This document shows, in pieces, positions 19,498-30,655 of a stretch of DNA of 64,000 bases; the first letter of the stretch is position 1; every line of letters starts with the position of its first letter. Source of the DNA: Escallonia rubra. Its lineage: Eukaryota > Streptophyta > Magnoliopsida > Escalloniales > Escalloniaceae. Made by a program: the position numbers and the translations under genes. The notes under the pieces were generated by a model. That model had not been told where the DNA came from. It did not search any database and saw only the letters and a list, made by a program, of their open reading frames with translations. The DNA lies in contig JAVXUO010002108.1 of NCBI GenBank assembly GCA_033065855.1, forward strand, positions 124,001 to 188,000, written 5' to 3'.

Positions 19498-19544
<47 letters not shown>
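19474..19544. repeat. (CA)n(TA)n compound microsatellite at right MULE border
   Basis: About 11 CA units followed after ATAGA by about 22 TA units. With the TA tract at the left border, this suggests insertion into a TA-rich microsatellite that later expanded. Confidence 0.9.
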
Positions 19545-19545
<1 letters not shown>

Positions 19546-19776
19546 CAATATTGAACGTATAAAAAAAACATAAGGATGGAAATTAAATACTTACAGGTTC
19601 TGGCTTTTGGCGGGAAAAAATGGTGGGTGAGGTTGGGGGGTGAGATTGGATATGGAAAAAACGTTAGTTAGAGAGAGTGTGGAAGACATTATCATGATTA
19701 TTATGAGCTGCTGTGCACACACGATGTGTGTGCGATTTTGGTGCACGGTGGTTAGGGGCACTAAGAGAAATAGAGA

Positions 19777-19808
<32 letters not shown>

Positions 19809-21346
19809 ATGGGGAAGAGAGAAATGACGTTGGGCTTAGGGGGTTGGAGCTGACTAGGATTTCATGGATGAAAAGACCATTTTGCCCTTTAAAATTAACA
19901 GACGTCTGGTCAAAGGCCATTTTGACCGTCAATTGGTGCTAGATACCAAGTTTTTAAAATTTTTGGTCTTTGGTGCCAATTTTAGAACTACGGGGTGCTG
20001 GGTGCAACTGACCCCTAAGTATAGGGTGTAGCGTAAAATTAACCCGTTTTAATGGGTTTAGTATAATGCCATGAGAGTGCTGGGTAAGGTGAGTGCATGG
20101 TGGTCACGGGTGTACGGGTTGGAGCCATGAACGGCCATGGCTGTCGGGGATATGACTTACGACACCGTCAAGGATCGCATGAAGGTAGAAGCAAACCCAA
20201 TAGCTGCGACCGAGATAAAGACAGTAACCATGATGGAGTTGTGGGTTCAGGGAGAGAGAGAGAGAAACCTGCGATGTAGTGTCGAGTGAGTATGCCTTGT
20301 ATATGGGGACTACACTGGGAAAATAGATGGGAAATTGTGTAGTGTAATATTTCTTGGATGAGATGGAGGGGTGAGTGTCACAGCAAGAGAGAAACGAAGT
20401 TAGGGAAGCAAGTGAACTACCGTAAGGTAGTTGCGGAGGTGTGCTGGTACTGGGTACTTTGATGGTGTATAAGTTGATAATGTTGCTGTAGGTTGGCAAG
20501 GATGATGGGGCGTGTACATGGAAGGAGTGTTGAGTGGTGGGTATGTTGGTATGTGACTATTAGGGTGAATATGTGTGTTTTGTGTGCATGGGATTAATGT
20601 ATAAGCAGCAAAGAGAGGTTGCCATGGCTGCATGCATTATTTATATGTATGAATGATTGATGAAAAGAAAAGAAACAAAAGAGAATGAAGCGCAATGGAA
20701 ATGGGGGTTACAGTGCAATGAAAATGGGTGTTGAGTGGTATGTGTATTGGTTTGTAACCCTTAGTGATGGCGTTCGCATGAGTGTGTGTATGTGAGAAGA
20801 AATAGTGAGCTGCCATGAAGTGTGTTGTGGTTTAAGTTTTGAACAAAGAAGATGTGGGTGTGAAGTAAAGGTGACTGAACCTATGTGCGTACAGAAAATG
20901 GTGTGTGCATCAGTGAGTTTATTGTATGTGTGTGCATGGTGTTTGGGAGTGGAAAAAGAAGGGCTGTGCAGCTGCTATGTGAGTGTATGTGTGTTGGAAT
21001 CTCCCAAGAGAAATGGAGAAATGGGGCAGCCATGGGCTGCCGTGTGAGAGAGGGTGAAAGTGGTGCATAAGTATGTGATTGTGTGAGTTCATGTGTGTGT
21101 AATGGGAGTGAATGACTGTATATGTAGTGTACTGTGTAAATGGGTGCCCAAGTGTGCAATTGTGTCAATGTGACTGATGGAAAAAGAGAAGAAGGGGAGG
21201 GAAACCCACTTTACGGCAGGGGGCATGGGCAGATTAGCACATATATGGATGGGTGTGTTTTGGAGGTAATGGGGGTGAGCATTGTTACAGGATTTCATAA
21301 TATGTATATTCATACTTTGAAGTTGAGTGAATGAATGTGGTGTGTG
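19545..21346. other. Gene-free stretch, GT/GA-rich, probably old LTR sequence
   Basis: No coding sequence supported. A GA run lies at 19,773-19,808. From 20,500 the plus strand is rich in GTGTGTG and ATGTGTG words, like the leader part of the gypsy LTRs at 34-35 kb. It is probably the 5' portion of the LTR that resumes at 22,260, but no TG start was found. Confidence 0.4.
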
Positions 21347-21354
21347 TGAGTGAG

Positions 21355-22251
21355 CATGGACGGAACCAGGAATTTATTTCAGGAGGTGCAAAATTTTATC
21401 GAATTCACCAAAAAAATTTATTTAAATAATATTAAAAATAAAGTGCACTTAAAAAGCATACAAATTAATCTTAATTTTAGTTTTGATAGTTGTTTTTTCA
21501 ATTTGCGCCATTAATATTATTGGAACAGTAATAATCAATTAGCAATATTCCTTGTCGGCAACAATAATTAATTTTAGTCGGCAACAGACAGATAGCTACA
21601 AATTAATAATAAATTTATTTAATTAAGATGGTGTGATAAAATTAATCAGTAAATCAGTCAACAATAATTTACAATAAAATTAATCAAGGCAACATATAAC
21701 AGTAATAATGTTAACATTAAGTCATTAAGTCATTAACCATAAATTAACATTACCAAAGCAGTGGCACACCGCACACTGGCACTCTGTCGTCACTCGTCAA
21801 GCACTCAAGCAGACAACAGTGAACAGACAAGCAGTCAAGCACTCTGGTCTCTGCACTCAAGCAGTCAAGACTTAAGCGGCCAACTCCGTCACCACCGGTC
21901 AGGCGGTCACTCCGTTGTCGGCGTCAACAGGTGGCACTGCAGCAGCTCGCGGTCGCCGACAGGGAAGGGTGGTGAGCGTGAGGCACTCCGTCAAGCAGAT
22001 CTGGTCGCGTGGTCGCGTCACTCGTGGTCGGAACTCGAACGGCATCAAGAAGATCTGGACATCTGGTCGCCGGTCGGAGTTTCTTCAAGGTTTGGTCGCC
22101 GGTCAAAGATCTACAGACTACAAGTTGGGTTCAGTCGGTCGCGTCGCCGGCGATGGCTAGATCTGGTCGCCGGTCGTTTGTACAGAGGTGGGTTTTTTCA
22201 GATTTCAGGGGGTGCTTCAGCCCCCCTTGCCACAAGGTAATTCCGCCCCTG
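21355..22251. mobile_element. Nonautonomous hAT element
   Basis: Ends CATGGACGGAA (left) and TTCCGCCCCTG (right; reverse complement CAGGGGCGGAA) form short imperfect terminal inverted repeats of hAT type. The element is flanked by a perfect 8-bp duplication TGAGTGAG at 21,347-21,354 and 22,252-22,259. The 897-bp interior has an AT-rich left half and, at 21,760-22,190, a GC-rich half with many GTCGCCGGTC and CACTCAAGCA words, perhaps captured DNA. No transposase is present. Confidence 0.85.
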
Positions 22252-22259
22252 TGAGTGAG

Positions 22260-24330
22260 TGTTTTAAATATGTAAAAGTGTATGTAAGAAAGGGGGAACA
22301 GCTGTGAGATGAGTGTGGGGAGTTTGATCTGGGCTGTGACTTACGGAGAAGAAAAAGGGAAATGAGTTTTGGGTATGTAATTAGTGGGTATCGGTTAGCG
22401 TTAAGTATGATGCATGCATAGGGTAACGTACAATTATGATTTATGAGTGAAATTTTAAAATATGATACCTTAGCCTATATTAGACTTTTTGGAAAACGTT
22501 TGTAATTTTCTGAAATTATTTGTATTTTTAATATTTTCTGTAAACTTAGACTTGTAAAATTATTTTGGAGCCTTTAAACTCATGAACATATTTTGGAAAA
22601 TTTTGAATAATGTCTTTATGGTATAAATAAGACTCAGTTTGAATTTGATGATTTTTGGAGTTGATTTTCTATGGTTTCCGTATCGCATTGGTTTTAGCAA
22701 AATGAATACATTAAAAATAGTTTTAATGCCTTTTAATTTTTGATTTAAGTTTCTATAATTTTTATACATACTTTAAAGCTGTTAAAAAAATTTTGGGACT
22801 TTAGTTTCAGCTAGAAGCAATTTATGGGTTTTATTGCATTTAAAGAAATTATTTTAATTCAAAAATTCGGAAAATTCATATTTTGACTTTTATAATGTTT
22901 TAAGGTATAAAAGTGTTTAATTTATTAAGAATTTCGGGATATCATTACGCGTTAGGGAGCCTATAGTGTTTTCGGTTATGTTGGCCGCGTGCGAGTCGCG
23001 CTTAGAGTTGAGCGATTTTGGGGTTTAGAAGTGAGGATAGTTTGGGTAGTTTATATTAGGTTTATAGTATTGTAGTATAGATTGTGTTCTAACATATGGA
23101 ATGCCAATCTAGGTTTATTCAGAGAATTTTGGATCGAGGAAATGTGTCACCGGCAGGTAAGTGACCCTTTGATTCAACTAGTGTTTTTATATAAAATGTA
23201 TATATGTTTATCTACTGTTAAAAAAGTGAAGTTTAGCATTGACTGTTTCAATTATGTTTAGTTGTTTTGGTTTGAATTGTCAAACAAAGCTTTTAATTGT
23301 TATCTCTCGTGAAAAATCGGACCAGCATGTAAATGATATTTTGCTTAGAAATTGAAATGGAACTCAAATTTGAAATATTTTGGTATTTGAAGTTATTGTG
23401 AATATCGAACATTTTGATAATTATTGAAAGGGTTTGAGGATGGTCTGACAATCAATTGATGAGTGATCTCGTTTACGATGAACCTAAAAGCAGTTTTTAG
23501 TCTATTCGATTTATGTGCCCCATATCCACGGGAGAAAGTTAGATTGTTGGGTCCTGGTCAATAGGACGATACGTTGACCCACAGTACTGTTGCTCGTGGT
23601 GCGCCCTTGCGTCCACAACAATATGTATCCCGGACGAAGGAGGAATTGTGGGCCCTAATCAGGGGGGCGTATACCCTGACCGAATAATATTTATCCCAGG
23701 TGGAGTAGGGATTGTGGGCCCTAGTCAGGGGGGAATGTACACTGACCGCAGCATATCGTTTGAGCTAATGTTGGGATTGAACCGGTTGTCATGAGTCTTG
23801 TGCTAATGATTTTATATTTCAGTTTTTGGTTCATGTACTCTATTTTGTTTCACCCGGTGATTACCAATTCTATGATTTTTAGATATCTTAATGATGCTAC
23901 AATATAAAGTGAGTTATTTTCTGACATGCTACGGTCCACCTAGTTGACTCATTGGTTACTTACTGAGCACGTGGAAGCTCATCCCTTACTTATAATTTCA
24001 GGTTGAAAGTAAGGTGATGGTGAGGAGCATAGGAAAAGACATTTGGTGCGGAACTTCGGAGACTGCATGGAATGAGTTGTTAAATTTTTAGATTGTCGGT
24101 TTAGCTTTAGTTGTTGACAAATCAGAGTTATGAAAAGTTTTAGTATAAGTGATGTATTCAAATGAAAATATGAAAGTGTAATTAAATTTTTGGAGAAGTT
24201 TTAAATTCCGCTGCAGCATATTTTGGTTTTAGTGAGTAAGGCCTCGCAGAGCCCTTGGTTGGAGTCTTTTGGGTCTGCGGCCGGTCACGTGCCTAGCTCA
24301 CGGGCCCACCCGTGGGTTAGGGTCGTGACA
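22260..24330 (+). mobile_element. Ty3/gypsy LTR, 3' portion
   Basis: Continues after the hAT insertion and ends GGGTCGTGACA at 24,330. Internal landmarks typical of Tekay-like LTRs are present: a twice-repeated ATTGTGGGCCCTAATCAGGG-like block at 23,640-23,740, and GTTACTTACTGAGC...AAGCTCATCCC near 23,955. No primer-binding site follows, so it is a solo or truncated LTR. The start is not identified. Confidence 0.6.
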
Positions 24331-25150
24331 CGAACTTGAAGAATGCAGCTTGGAGTGTGAGAAGTGATGAAAATGTGTAAATTTGATCCATAAGTGATGA
24401 ATAGTGGCTGTAATTGTCGCTAAAAGTCTTATTCTCTAATTAATTTCAAACTTTATTTTTGAAACATTGTTTTAAGCCAGAATTTGGCCAAATACAAAAG
24501 CAAAACTCATATTCTTATTGAAAGATCTACATACTGTAAAATGTTGGGATTTTTCTGAGTTTTTTAACGATGTTAAATATATTTAACCTTAAAATAGGGT
24601 TTTGAATTTTTACAAATATCAAATGAATGTATTTTAGTCTGAATATTTTATGGAGACTTTATGCAGCTGAAACACTTTAGTGTCTAAACTTTCACAACAT
24701 TTTGAGGCATATTGATATTTTTAACAAAATTGGTTCCCTAACGCTCGGTTTGGTTATTCGGATGGGATTTTTGAGCAAAAATTTTACCAAATGACTTTTC
24801 AGTCCAAAAATCAGTTTACATTGTTTTATAAAGGTAGTTTGAGCCAATTGATTTATTGCTGCAGGAGTCGGCAAGGGGTGTTTAGGTAATTTTACCTATA
24901 GCTAGGGGTGTTTTGGTAATTTTTCCCATCCAGTGACGAATCTTGTGGAAACTCATGGTTAAGCAGCAAGAAGTATGAGGAATGAGGATATTGAGTTTAG
25001 ATAGGCACAAGAAGGATGGTAGTGCGGTTGATGCACCTTATGGATTAGGACAAATCCGATTAACGGATTAGCCGTAATAAGTTGGAAACGGATAAGCAGT
25101 AAGGGAGGGGGAGGTAAGGTTAGGTGTGTTTTTGTATTTTAGGGTTGTCT
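24331..25150 (+). mobile_element. LTR fragment related to the 34-36 kb LTR family
   Basis: Phrases such as GATCCATAAGTGATGAATAGTGGCTG, split by differences, followed by GTCGCTAAAAG, AATTTGGCCAAATAC and TTTTGGTAATTTTxCC parallel 34,915-35,400 in the same order. Diverged and without ends. Confidence 0.45.
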
Positions 25151-26385
25151 AACAAGAAAGATTTTATTTGATAGGTGATCCCGTTGCTGAGAAAATTCGG
25201 AAGCAAGAAGTTCATCGGCTATAAAGCCAAACAGGTAAGAGTAGCGCGGTTCCATTATGGTATCCATTGTTTTGCTTGGCATTCCATGTTGATGATGCTT
25301 ATGTTGAACTCCTTTATTTATGTTGGAACACTGGTTGATCTTATGACCCGGTACTTCTTGTTGACTTGTGTTGTTGAGGACTTAAGGTAGAATGAATTCC
25401 CTTAGTTCGCTCGATGATGAGCCTGAAAATGTTGTTGAGGACTTATGATCGAAAACACTCTCTAAGTCCGCTCCTTTGATGAAAACCGTCTCCCTAATCT
25501 GGACAAGATTGAGATGAACGCCCCGTACGAAGGGGCATCATTAAGTGGAGGGCCAGTGAAGTGAAGTAATTGTCAGTCAGTGAAAAAGAAAGTAATTGAC
25601 AAAAAGGCATGAAGCGCGCTAGAGTCTGTCGTATCGTGTCGAGTCGAGTCAAGCATGCATTGCAATTGATTTTATTTGATGTTGCTAAATTTATTGTCTT
25701 GTTATTGTCGTGATGATTATTTGCTTTAGTGTTTTCTTTTGCATTTCACTTGCATTGTCCATGAGTCTGTCCAAGTGAAAATGATAATTTTCTGTTGGGC
25801 TTGAGCTGCTCAGTCTGAACAAAGGTGATGTATCAAGATGGTTGCAAATGTTCGTTCTTGGCATCCTTAAATCCATTGCCTTCGTTAAAAATTCATATTC
25901 AATTTTCTGATAATTTCGAAAGGGTTGTACGTTGTACTCCTCGTATTATCCTTATTGGGCGACTTGCGCTCATTCCTTGTCTTATGTGTTTTTCAGGTAC
26001 TAGGTTTGAACGAGGAAAGACCTCGGATAAAGGTAAAGAGAAATTATGCTGAGGTTTTGTGAGGAAATATATCGCCATGATGATGTAAATTTGGTGTAAA
26101 TATTAAGTTGTGTTATGTTATGTAGTTTCTGATGCGATACGATGTGTACTATCAAGGGAAATTTTTGTAAGGACATGTTGTGACGTTCCTTTATGATCTT
26201 AAAGATGTAGTCGCTCCATTTTGTATTTAAGGTTGTGACGTTGACAAGATTGACATCTCAGCTCCGATGACGTCACTTGGGCTGGGGTGTCACAGGTGGT
26301 ATCACAGGTGTTGTATTTAAGGTTGTGACGTTGACAAGATTGACATCTCAGCTCTGATGACGACACTTGGACTGGGGGTGTCACA
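25151..26385 (+). mobile_element. 5' LTR (3' part) of a gypsy element
   Basis: Shares ordered blocks with the solo LTR at 42,161-44,506: ATGTTGATGAT, ACACTGGTTGATCTTATGAC, GTTGTTGAGGACTTA and GAGATGAACGCCCCGTACGA. It ends GGGTGTCACA and is followed two bases later by a tRNA-iMet primer-binding site, so it acted as a 5' LTR. The upstream end merges into another LTR fragment. Confidence 0.65.
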
Positions 26386-26400
26386 GGTGGTATCAGAGCC
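26221..26400 (+). repeat. 90-bp tandem duplication of LTR end plus primer-binding site
   Basis: 26,221-26,310 and 26,311-26,400 are near-identical, both starting TTGTATTTAAGGTTGTGACG and ending TGTCACAGGTGGTATCA. In the first unit the primer site is spoiled (TGGTATCACAGG); in the second it is intact. Confidence 0.9.
26388..26399 (+). other. Primer-binding site (tRNA-iMet)
   Basis: TGGTATCAGAGC, complementary to the 3' end of initiator Met tRNA, two bases after the LTR end at 26,385. It is the standard minus-strand priming site of plant gypsy and copia elements. Confidence 0.85.
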
Positions 26401-27296
26401 TAGGTATTACGATTTTGTAGACTGTGGGGTGTTTAGAATGACGTGTAAGTCTTGATACGAGATTAGGAGGAAGAATGTAGCGGGGTGACCGAGATGTATA
26501 ATTCGGACCAATTATGGCATAACTGATTTATAAGAATTGTCATTCTGTCATTGTTGCGGGAAATGGCAGGTCCACTAGCAAATATGGGAGGGTGGATTAA
26601 AGATGACATGATGGATGTTTTGAACCCCGATGTGGACAATGAGGAAGACTGCGAAGAAATTGAGGAGGACTTAGTGGATTCAAACGAAGAGCATGTGGTC
26701 ATAAATTTGCAGGGCCCCGAGATAGAAGAAATAGAGGATGATCAACTTTATCGAGCTGATGTAAAAGTGAAATAAGAAGGACCGAGTGAGCAATCTATGA
26801 GGAAGGTCATGAATTTTTGGAAACGAAAGTATATAAAGGTCTCCGGCGAGAGGGATGAATTGTTCAATCAGTTAGAATCCCTACAAGTTAAAGCAGATAG
26901 TGAGATAAATAAAATGGAGATAGAGTGTCTCATGGAAAAGAAGAAGGCAGATAGGTTGGTTGAGGATACAGTGATTGCTAGCCTGCGAGTTGTTCAAAAG
27001 ATGCAGAAAGTAGTCGCCTGCGAGTTGTTCAAAAGATGCAGAAAGTAGTCATGAATGCCCTCCGGGCAAAGCCTTGTCTGGTAACGAGCGGAAGATGTTA
27101 CTAGATGAAGACTACTGGAGTGTGGAGTTGTTCAACGAGCGATATAGTTTTGCTTGAGTCAAATGTTGTATGTCTAGGTGCACAATATATCGTTGTGTGA
27201 TGATCGTAGCATAAGACTTATGTTGTACTAATATTGTTATTTTATGAAGTTGCGTTTGTTATATGTGAATATAAGACTTGTTATACTATTTTCAAA
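26400..27296 (+). other. Leader of gypsy element, two short unexplained ORFs
   Basis: Open stretches at 26,551-26,775 (acidic: NEEDCEEIEEDLVDSNEEH) and 26,797-27,048 (coiled-coil-like: ERDELFNQLESLQVKADSE) precede gag. Neither is recognised. The segment at 27,005-27,050 repeats GCCTGCGAGTTGTTCAAAAG from 26,984. Confidence 0.4.
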
Positions 27297-28449
27297 ATGC
27301 CACGTAATCTACGAAATCGAGAGATCCCAATACCAAGAGAGCAGGAGAGAGATCCTACGCAAGAGGCACCCCAGACTGAAGCGTATTTGGCTAACACCGA
27401 AGGTGCCAACGTGGGGAACAACAATGATAATAGGGCAGAAATTAATAGAGAAGACTTAAGAAGGGAACTGGTGGGACTTCTGCGAGAAGTTGTAGCAATA
27501 CCTGCAGCACAACTGGTTGCTGCTAATGCAACAGTTCCAGTAGCAAAAAGGTAGGAATGTAAGTTTCGAGATTTTCAGGATGCCCGACCTAGTGAATTCC
27601 ACGGAGGAAGTGATCAAAAAGTGGTTACCTGGCTAAAGCAAAATGGAAAAAACATTTGAAATAACAGGTTGTGGAAAACATCAGATGGTTGTATTTGCTA
27701 CGCATATGTTACAAGGGGCGGCAATTTATTGGTGGGACGTGCAGAAGTAAGTGGAAGAATAAAGGAAAGCAAATCGGACTTACATCAAGTAGAGTCGATT
27801 TAAGCGGCTATTCAAGGAAAAGTATTTTCCTTTGACTGTACAAAATAGGTTAGAAACAGATTTTCTTGGATTAAAACAAAAGGACAAGAATGTGGAGGAG
27901 TACATCCGGGAATTTGACGAATTGGCACGCTTTGCTCCATACCAAGTAAATACGAAGGATCGCAAGACCAGACGCTTTGAAGAGAGTTTGAGACAACCCT
28001 TGAGGAGAATAGTGAAAAGCTTTCAACTTCAAACATTTGCTCAGTCGGTAGAAAAGGCATTGTTGGTGGAGGCAGAAAGTCAAGAGGCGTGGGAAGAAAG
28101 AAGAGAACAAGGAAGGAAGCGGAATAGAGGTCAAGACAAAGGCAGGGATAGCGGAAGAAAATTTAGAAAGAGCACAAACAAAGGAAAATATGGACAAGGT
28201 TCAAGACAAATGGATGGAACTCGAGAATGTCGTTGGTGTGGAACGAGGCAAGAGGGCACCAACTGTGTAAAAGCAACAAGAGCTTGTTTTAAGTGTGAAA
28301 ATTTGGGCCATAAAGCGAATGACTGTGGAATCATCGAGTTTTTTGCGAGTGCCAACAACGGGGACATAACGCGAAAAAGTGTCCTCAGCAAAAGACATTA
28401 ACCATAGAAGGAAGGCTGAGAGAGGTGATTCTCAATCCAAACATGAATT
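27297..28449 (+). pseudogene. Ty3/gypsy gag relic with two zinc knuckles
   Basis: Gag forms the retrotransposon particle and binds its RNA. Starts MPRNLRNREIPIPREQERD. After a stop at 27,552 and frame changes, the retrotransposon gag domain follows (FRDFQDARPSEFHGG; then from about 27,800 FKEKYFPLTVQNRLETDF and KNVEEYIREFDELARFAPY). A basic region precedes a first knuckle CFKCENLGHKANDC (about 28,290) and a second, CECQQRGHNAKKCP (about 28,345), in another frame. It ends EVILNPNMN then TGA near 28,449. No protease, reverse transcriptase or integrase follows, so the element is truncated. Confidence 0.75.
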
Positions 28450-28800
28450 GATTATATTATGAATGGATAGTACAAACATGCAAGTTCACTCGAAGAAATG
28501 ATACATATGTACTTAAGAATAATTCAACATCTCGAGTATCACTTACAAACAATTTCTAGTTCTTTGCCTTAGAAACGAGAATAGCATATCGAACAAGATC
28601 TGAAATCTTCTAAAATATATACGAGAAGAACAAGCAAGACCAAAATATAACTTGATTTTCTTAAACAGTATAAACAAGTTCAAGACAAATGTGAAGCAAG
28701 TGCAGAAAAGAAAGAAAAGAGAGGAAGAACAGAGCTCTACAGAAACAGAGGAAGAGAGTGAAAAGAGCTCGACAGAAACACACACACACACACAGAGAAA
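28450..28800. other. Unassigned AT-rich stretch
   Basis: No gene or element end recognised. The GA-rich part at 28,690-28,790 ends in a (CA)n run and merges into LTR sequence. Confidence 0.5.
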
Positions 28801-30655
28801 TTGTGGATTTCTTCAAGGTAATCTCCTCTAGTGAATATTGGTGTGTGTGTGTGTTTCGGATTGGCATTTTGATTCAAGTGAATAAATAATAAGCCTATTT
28901 ATTTCTAAGTCTAAGACCAGTAATTCTAGCGATCGACTCGGTTGTGCGTGTTATCATTTATTTTTGTGTGCATGTGTGTGTGTAGGTAGAGGTGTCGTAT
29001 GTGTGTTCCGTATCCGAGGGGTGTGTGTGTGTGTACCCGCTCGCACATTTACAGGACTCTATGTTTGTGTGTATGCGTGCACGCGCGTGTGTGTGGGGGG
29101 GGGAGAATTATGTGTCTGTGTGTGAGTTCGTTAGAGATGGGCAGATAACAGTGCGTGTTTTAGTTTGTTATAGTGTGTGTATTAATTTAGGAATAGTAAC
29201 TGTAATCGCCGCTATATAGGTGGTTAGGTATTTAGCGGTTCTAAACTTTATTTTTAAAAAATAGTTCTGAGCAGATTTTGGTCCAGTACCAAAAAAAGGA
29301 CCCTTGTTATTTTTACGAGAGGCGTACATTCTGGAATTTTTTGGAATTTTTCTGTCTCCACGAAGGACGCTAAATAATTGTATCCGTAAAAAAATATTTT
29401 TGATTTATTTGATATATCTAATCGGCTTATTTTTGTCCGATAAATGTCAGAGTACTTTATGTCATCACGATGTTTCAGTGTCTAAAATTTCGTGGCATTT
29501 TGATGCCAATAGCTATTTTTAACAAAATCAACATCTAAGCACTCTATCCAGATATTGGTTAGGAGTTTTGAACGAAAATTTTTTGAAGCACTTTTTAGTC
29601 TAAAAATCAGTTTAGGTTGCTTAAACAGGTATTTATATTGTTTTTGAGATTTTTCGGTGCAACATACACCAGGGGTGTTTTGGTAATTTTCCACTTGAGA
29701 GGGGTGTTAACAGGGCTGTTTTGGTAAGTTCACATACGATAGGGATATATTGGTAATTTTACCTACGAGAAGGATGTTGTGGTGATTTATATATGAGAGG
29801 GGTGTTTTTGGTAATTTTACACGCAAGAAGTATTTTGGTAATTTTACATACCAGGTGAGTGGTTCATTCTTGAATTACGAGTGAGTTGGTATTGGGTTTA
29901 TGGTATGGTAGCATAGATTATATTTTGGTAATTAGATTGTTTTGTTTAGGTTAACATAAAGGACTTTCCGGTTAGGATATCTTAGCTTCGGATTTCAATC
30001 CGAACCTCAATTCATTAAATTGCTTTCGTATTTGTTCTTTTGATTTCTTCATGGCTATTCTTGAACTCTGAGTGATAAATTGATATCAACACATTTAATT
30101 GCTATTGAAACCCTAATATTGAGCCTTAATCTGTTATTTGAATTCACGTCGATTCTAATTTCTTATTGTATACCGAGTATTGACTTATTATTTTATTCAG
30201 TGATTGTTGTTTTTTGTATATTGCCATGGGAGTATGTTATGTTCTTTAATGTGAGGCGTTATAAGGATGGTATGTTTCTACGTGGAATGCAAGCTAGTAC
30301 CTTGATGGACTAGTTATTGTACATATGCATATGTAGTCTTTATTTTGCATTGCCTATGTGGCATTGCCTGTGCTCATGGTCAATATCATCAAAACTTTGA
30401 TGTATGATCCTAGGAGATTGAGTTGAAACTCTTTCTCATATTATTATCAAACTATTTGTGATTGTTTGAAATCCTTTGGAAATTTGTCATCAAATTCAAT
30501 CTCGAATCATTTTGTAATTTCTTCGTTTGTTCCTTAAGTGACCTTACTAAGCTTTCGCAAGCTCACCCTCGTTCATTCCCTTATGCAGGTAATGAACACC
30601 AGTATATTGCTCGGGGTTAGGTTAAAGCATGAGGGAGATTCTGGAGTGCCCACCA
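28800..30655 (+). mobile_element. Gypsy LTR copy 1 (5' truncated, internally rearranged)
   Basis: Parallels the LTR at 33,721-36,966: AAGGTAATCTCC leader, GT-rich tract, TTTTGGTCCAGTACC, GGGGTGTTTTGGTAATTTT repeats at 29,670-29,850, and TTCATTCCCTTATGCAGG followed by TTGCTCGGGG. It ends abruptly at GTGCCCACCAG, where gag-like sequence begins; the LTR 3' end and primer site are deleted. Confidence 0.65.

Noticed and set aside
20805..21334. Cys/Val/Met-rich ORFs on both strands
   Set aside because: Low-complexity TGTGTG-rich LTR leader DNA; no domain or conserved frame.
26388..26399. TGGTATCAGAGC as part of a tRNA gene
   Set aside because: It is the complement of a tRNA 3' end placed after an LTR; no cloverleaf surrounds this or the other two sites (36,969; 49,992).
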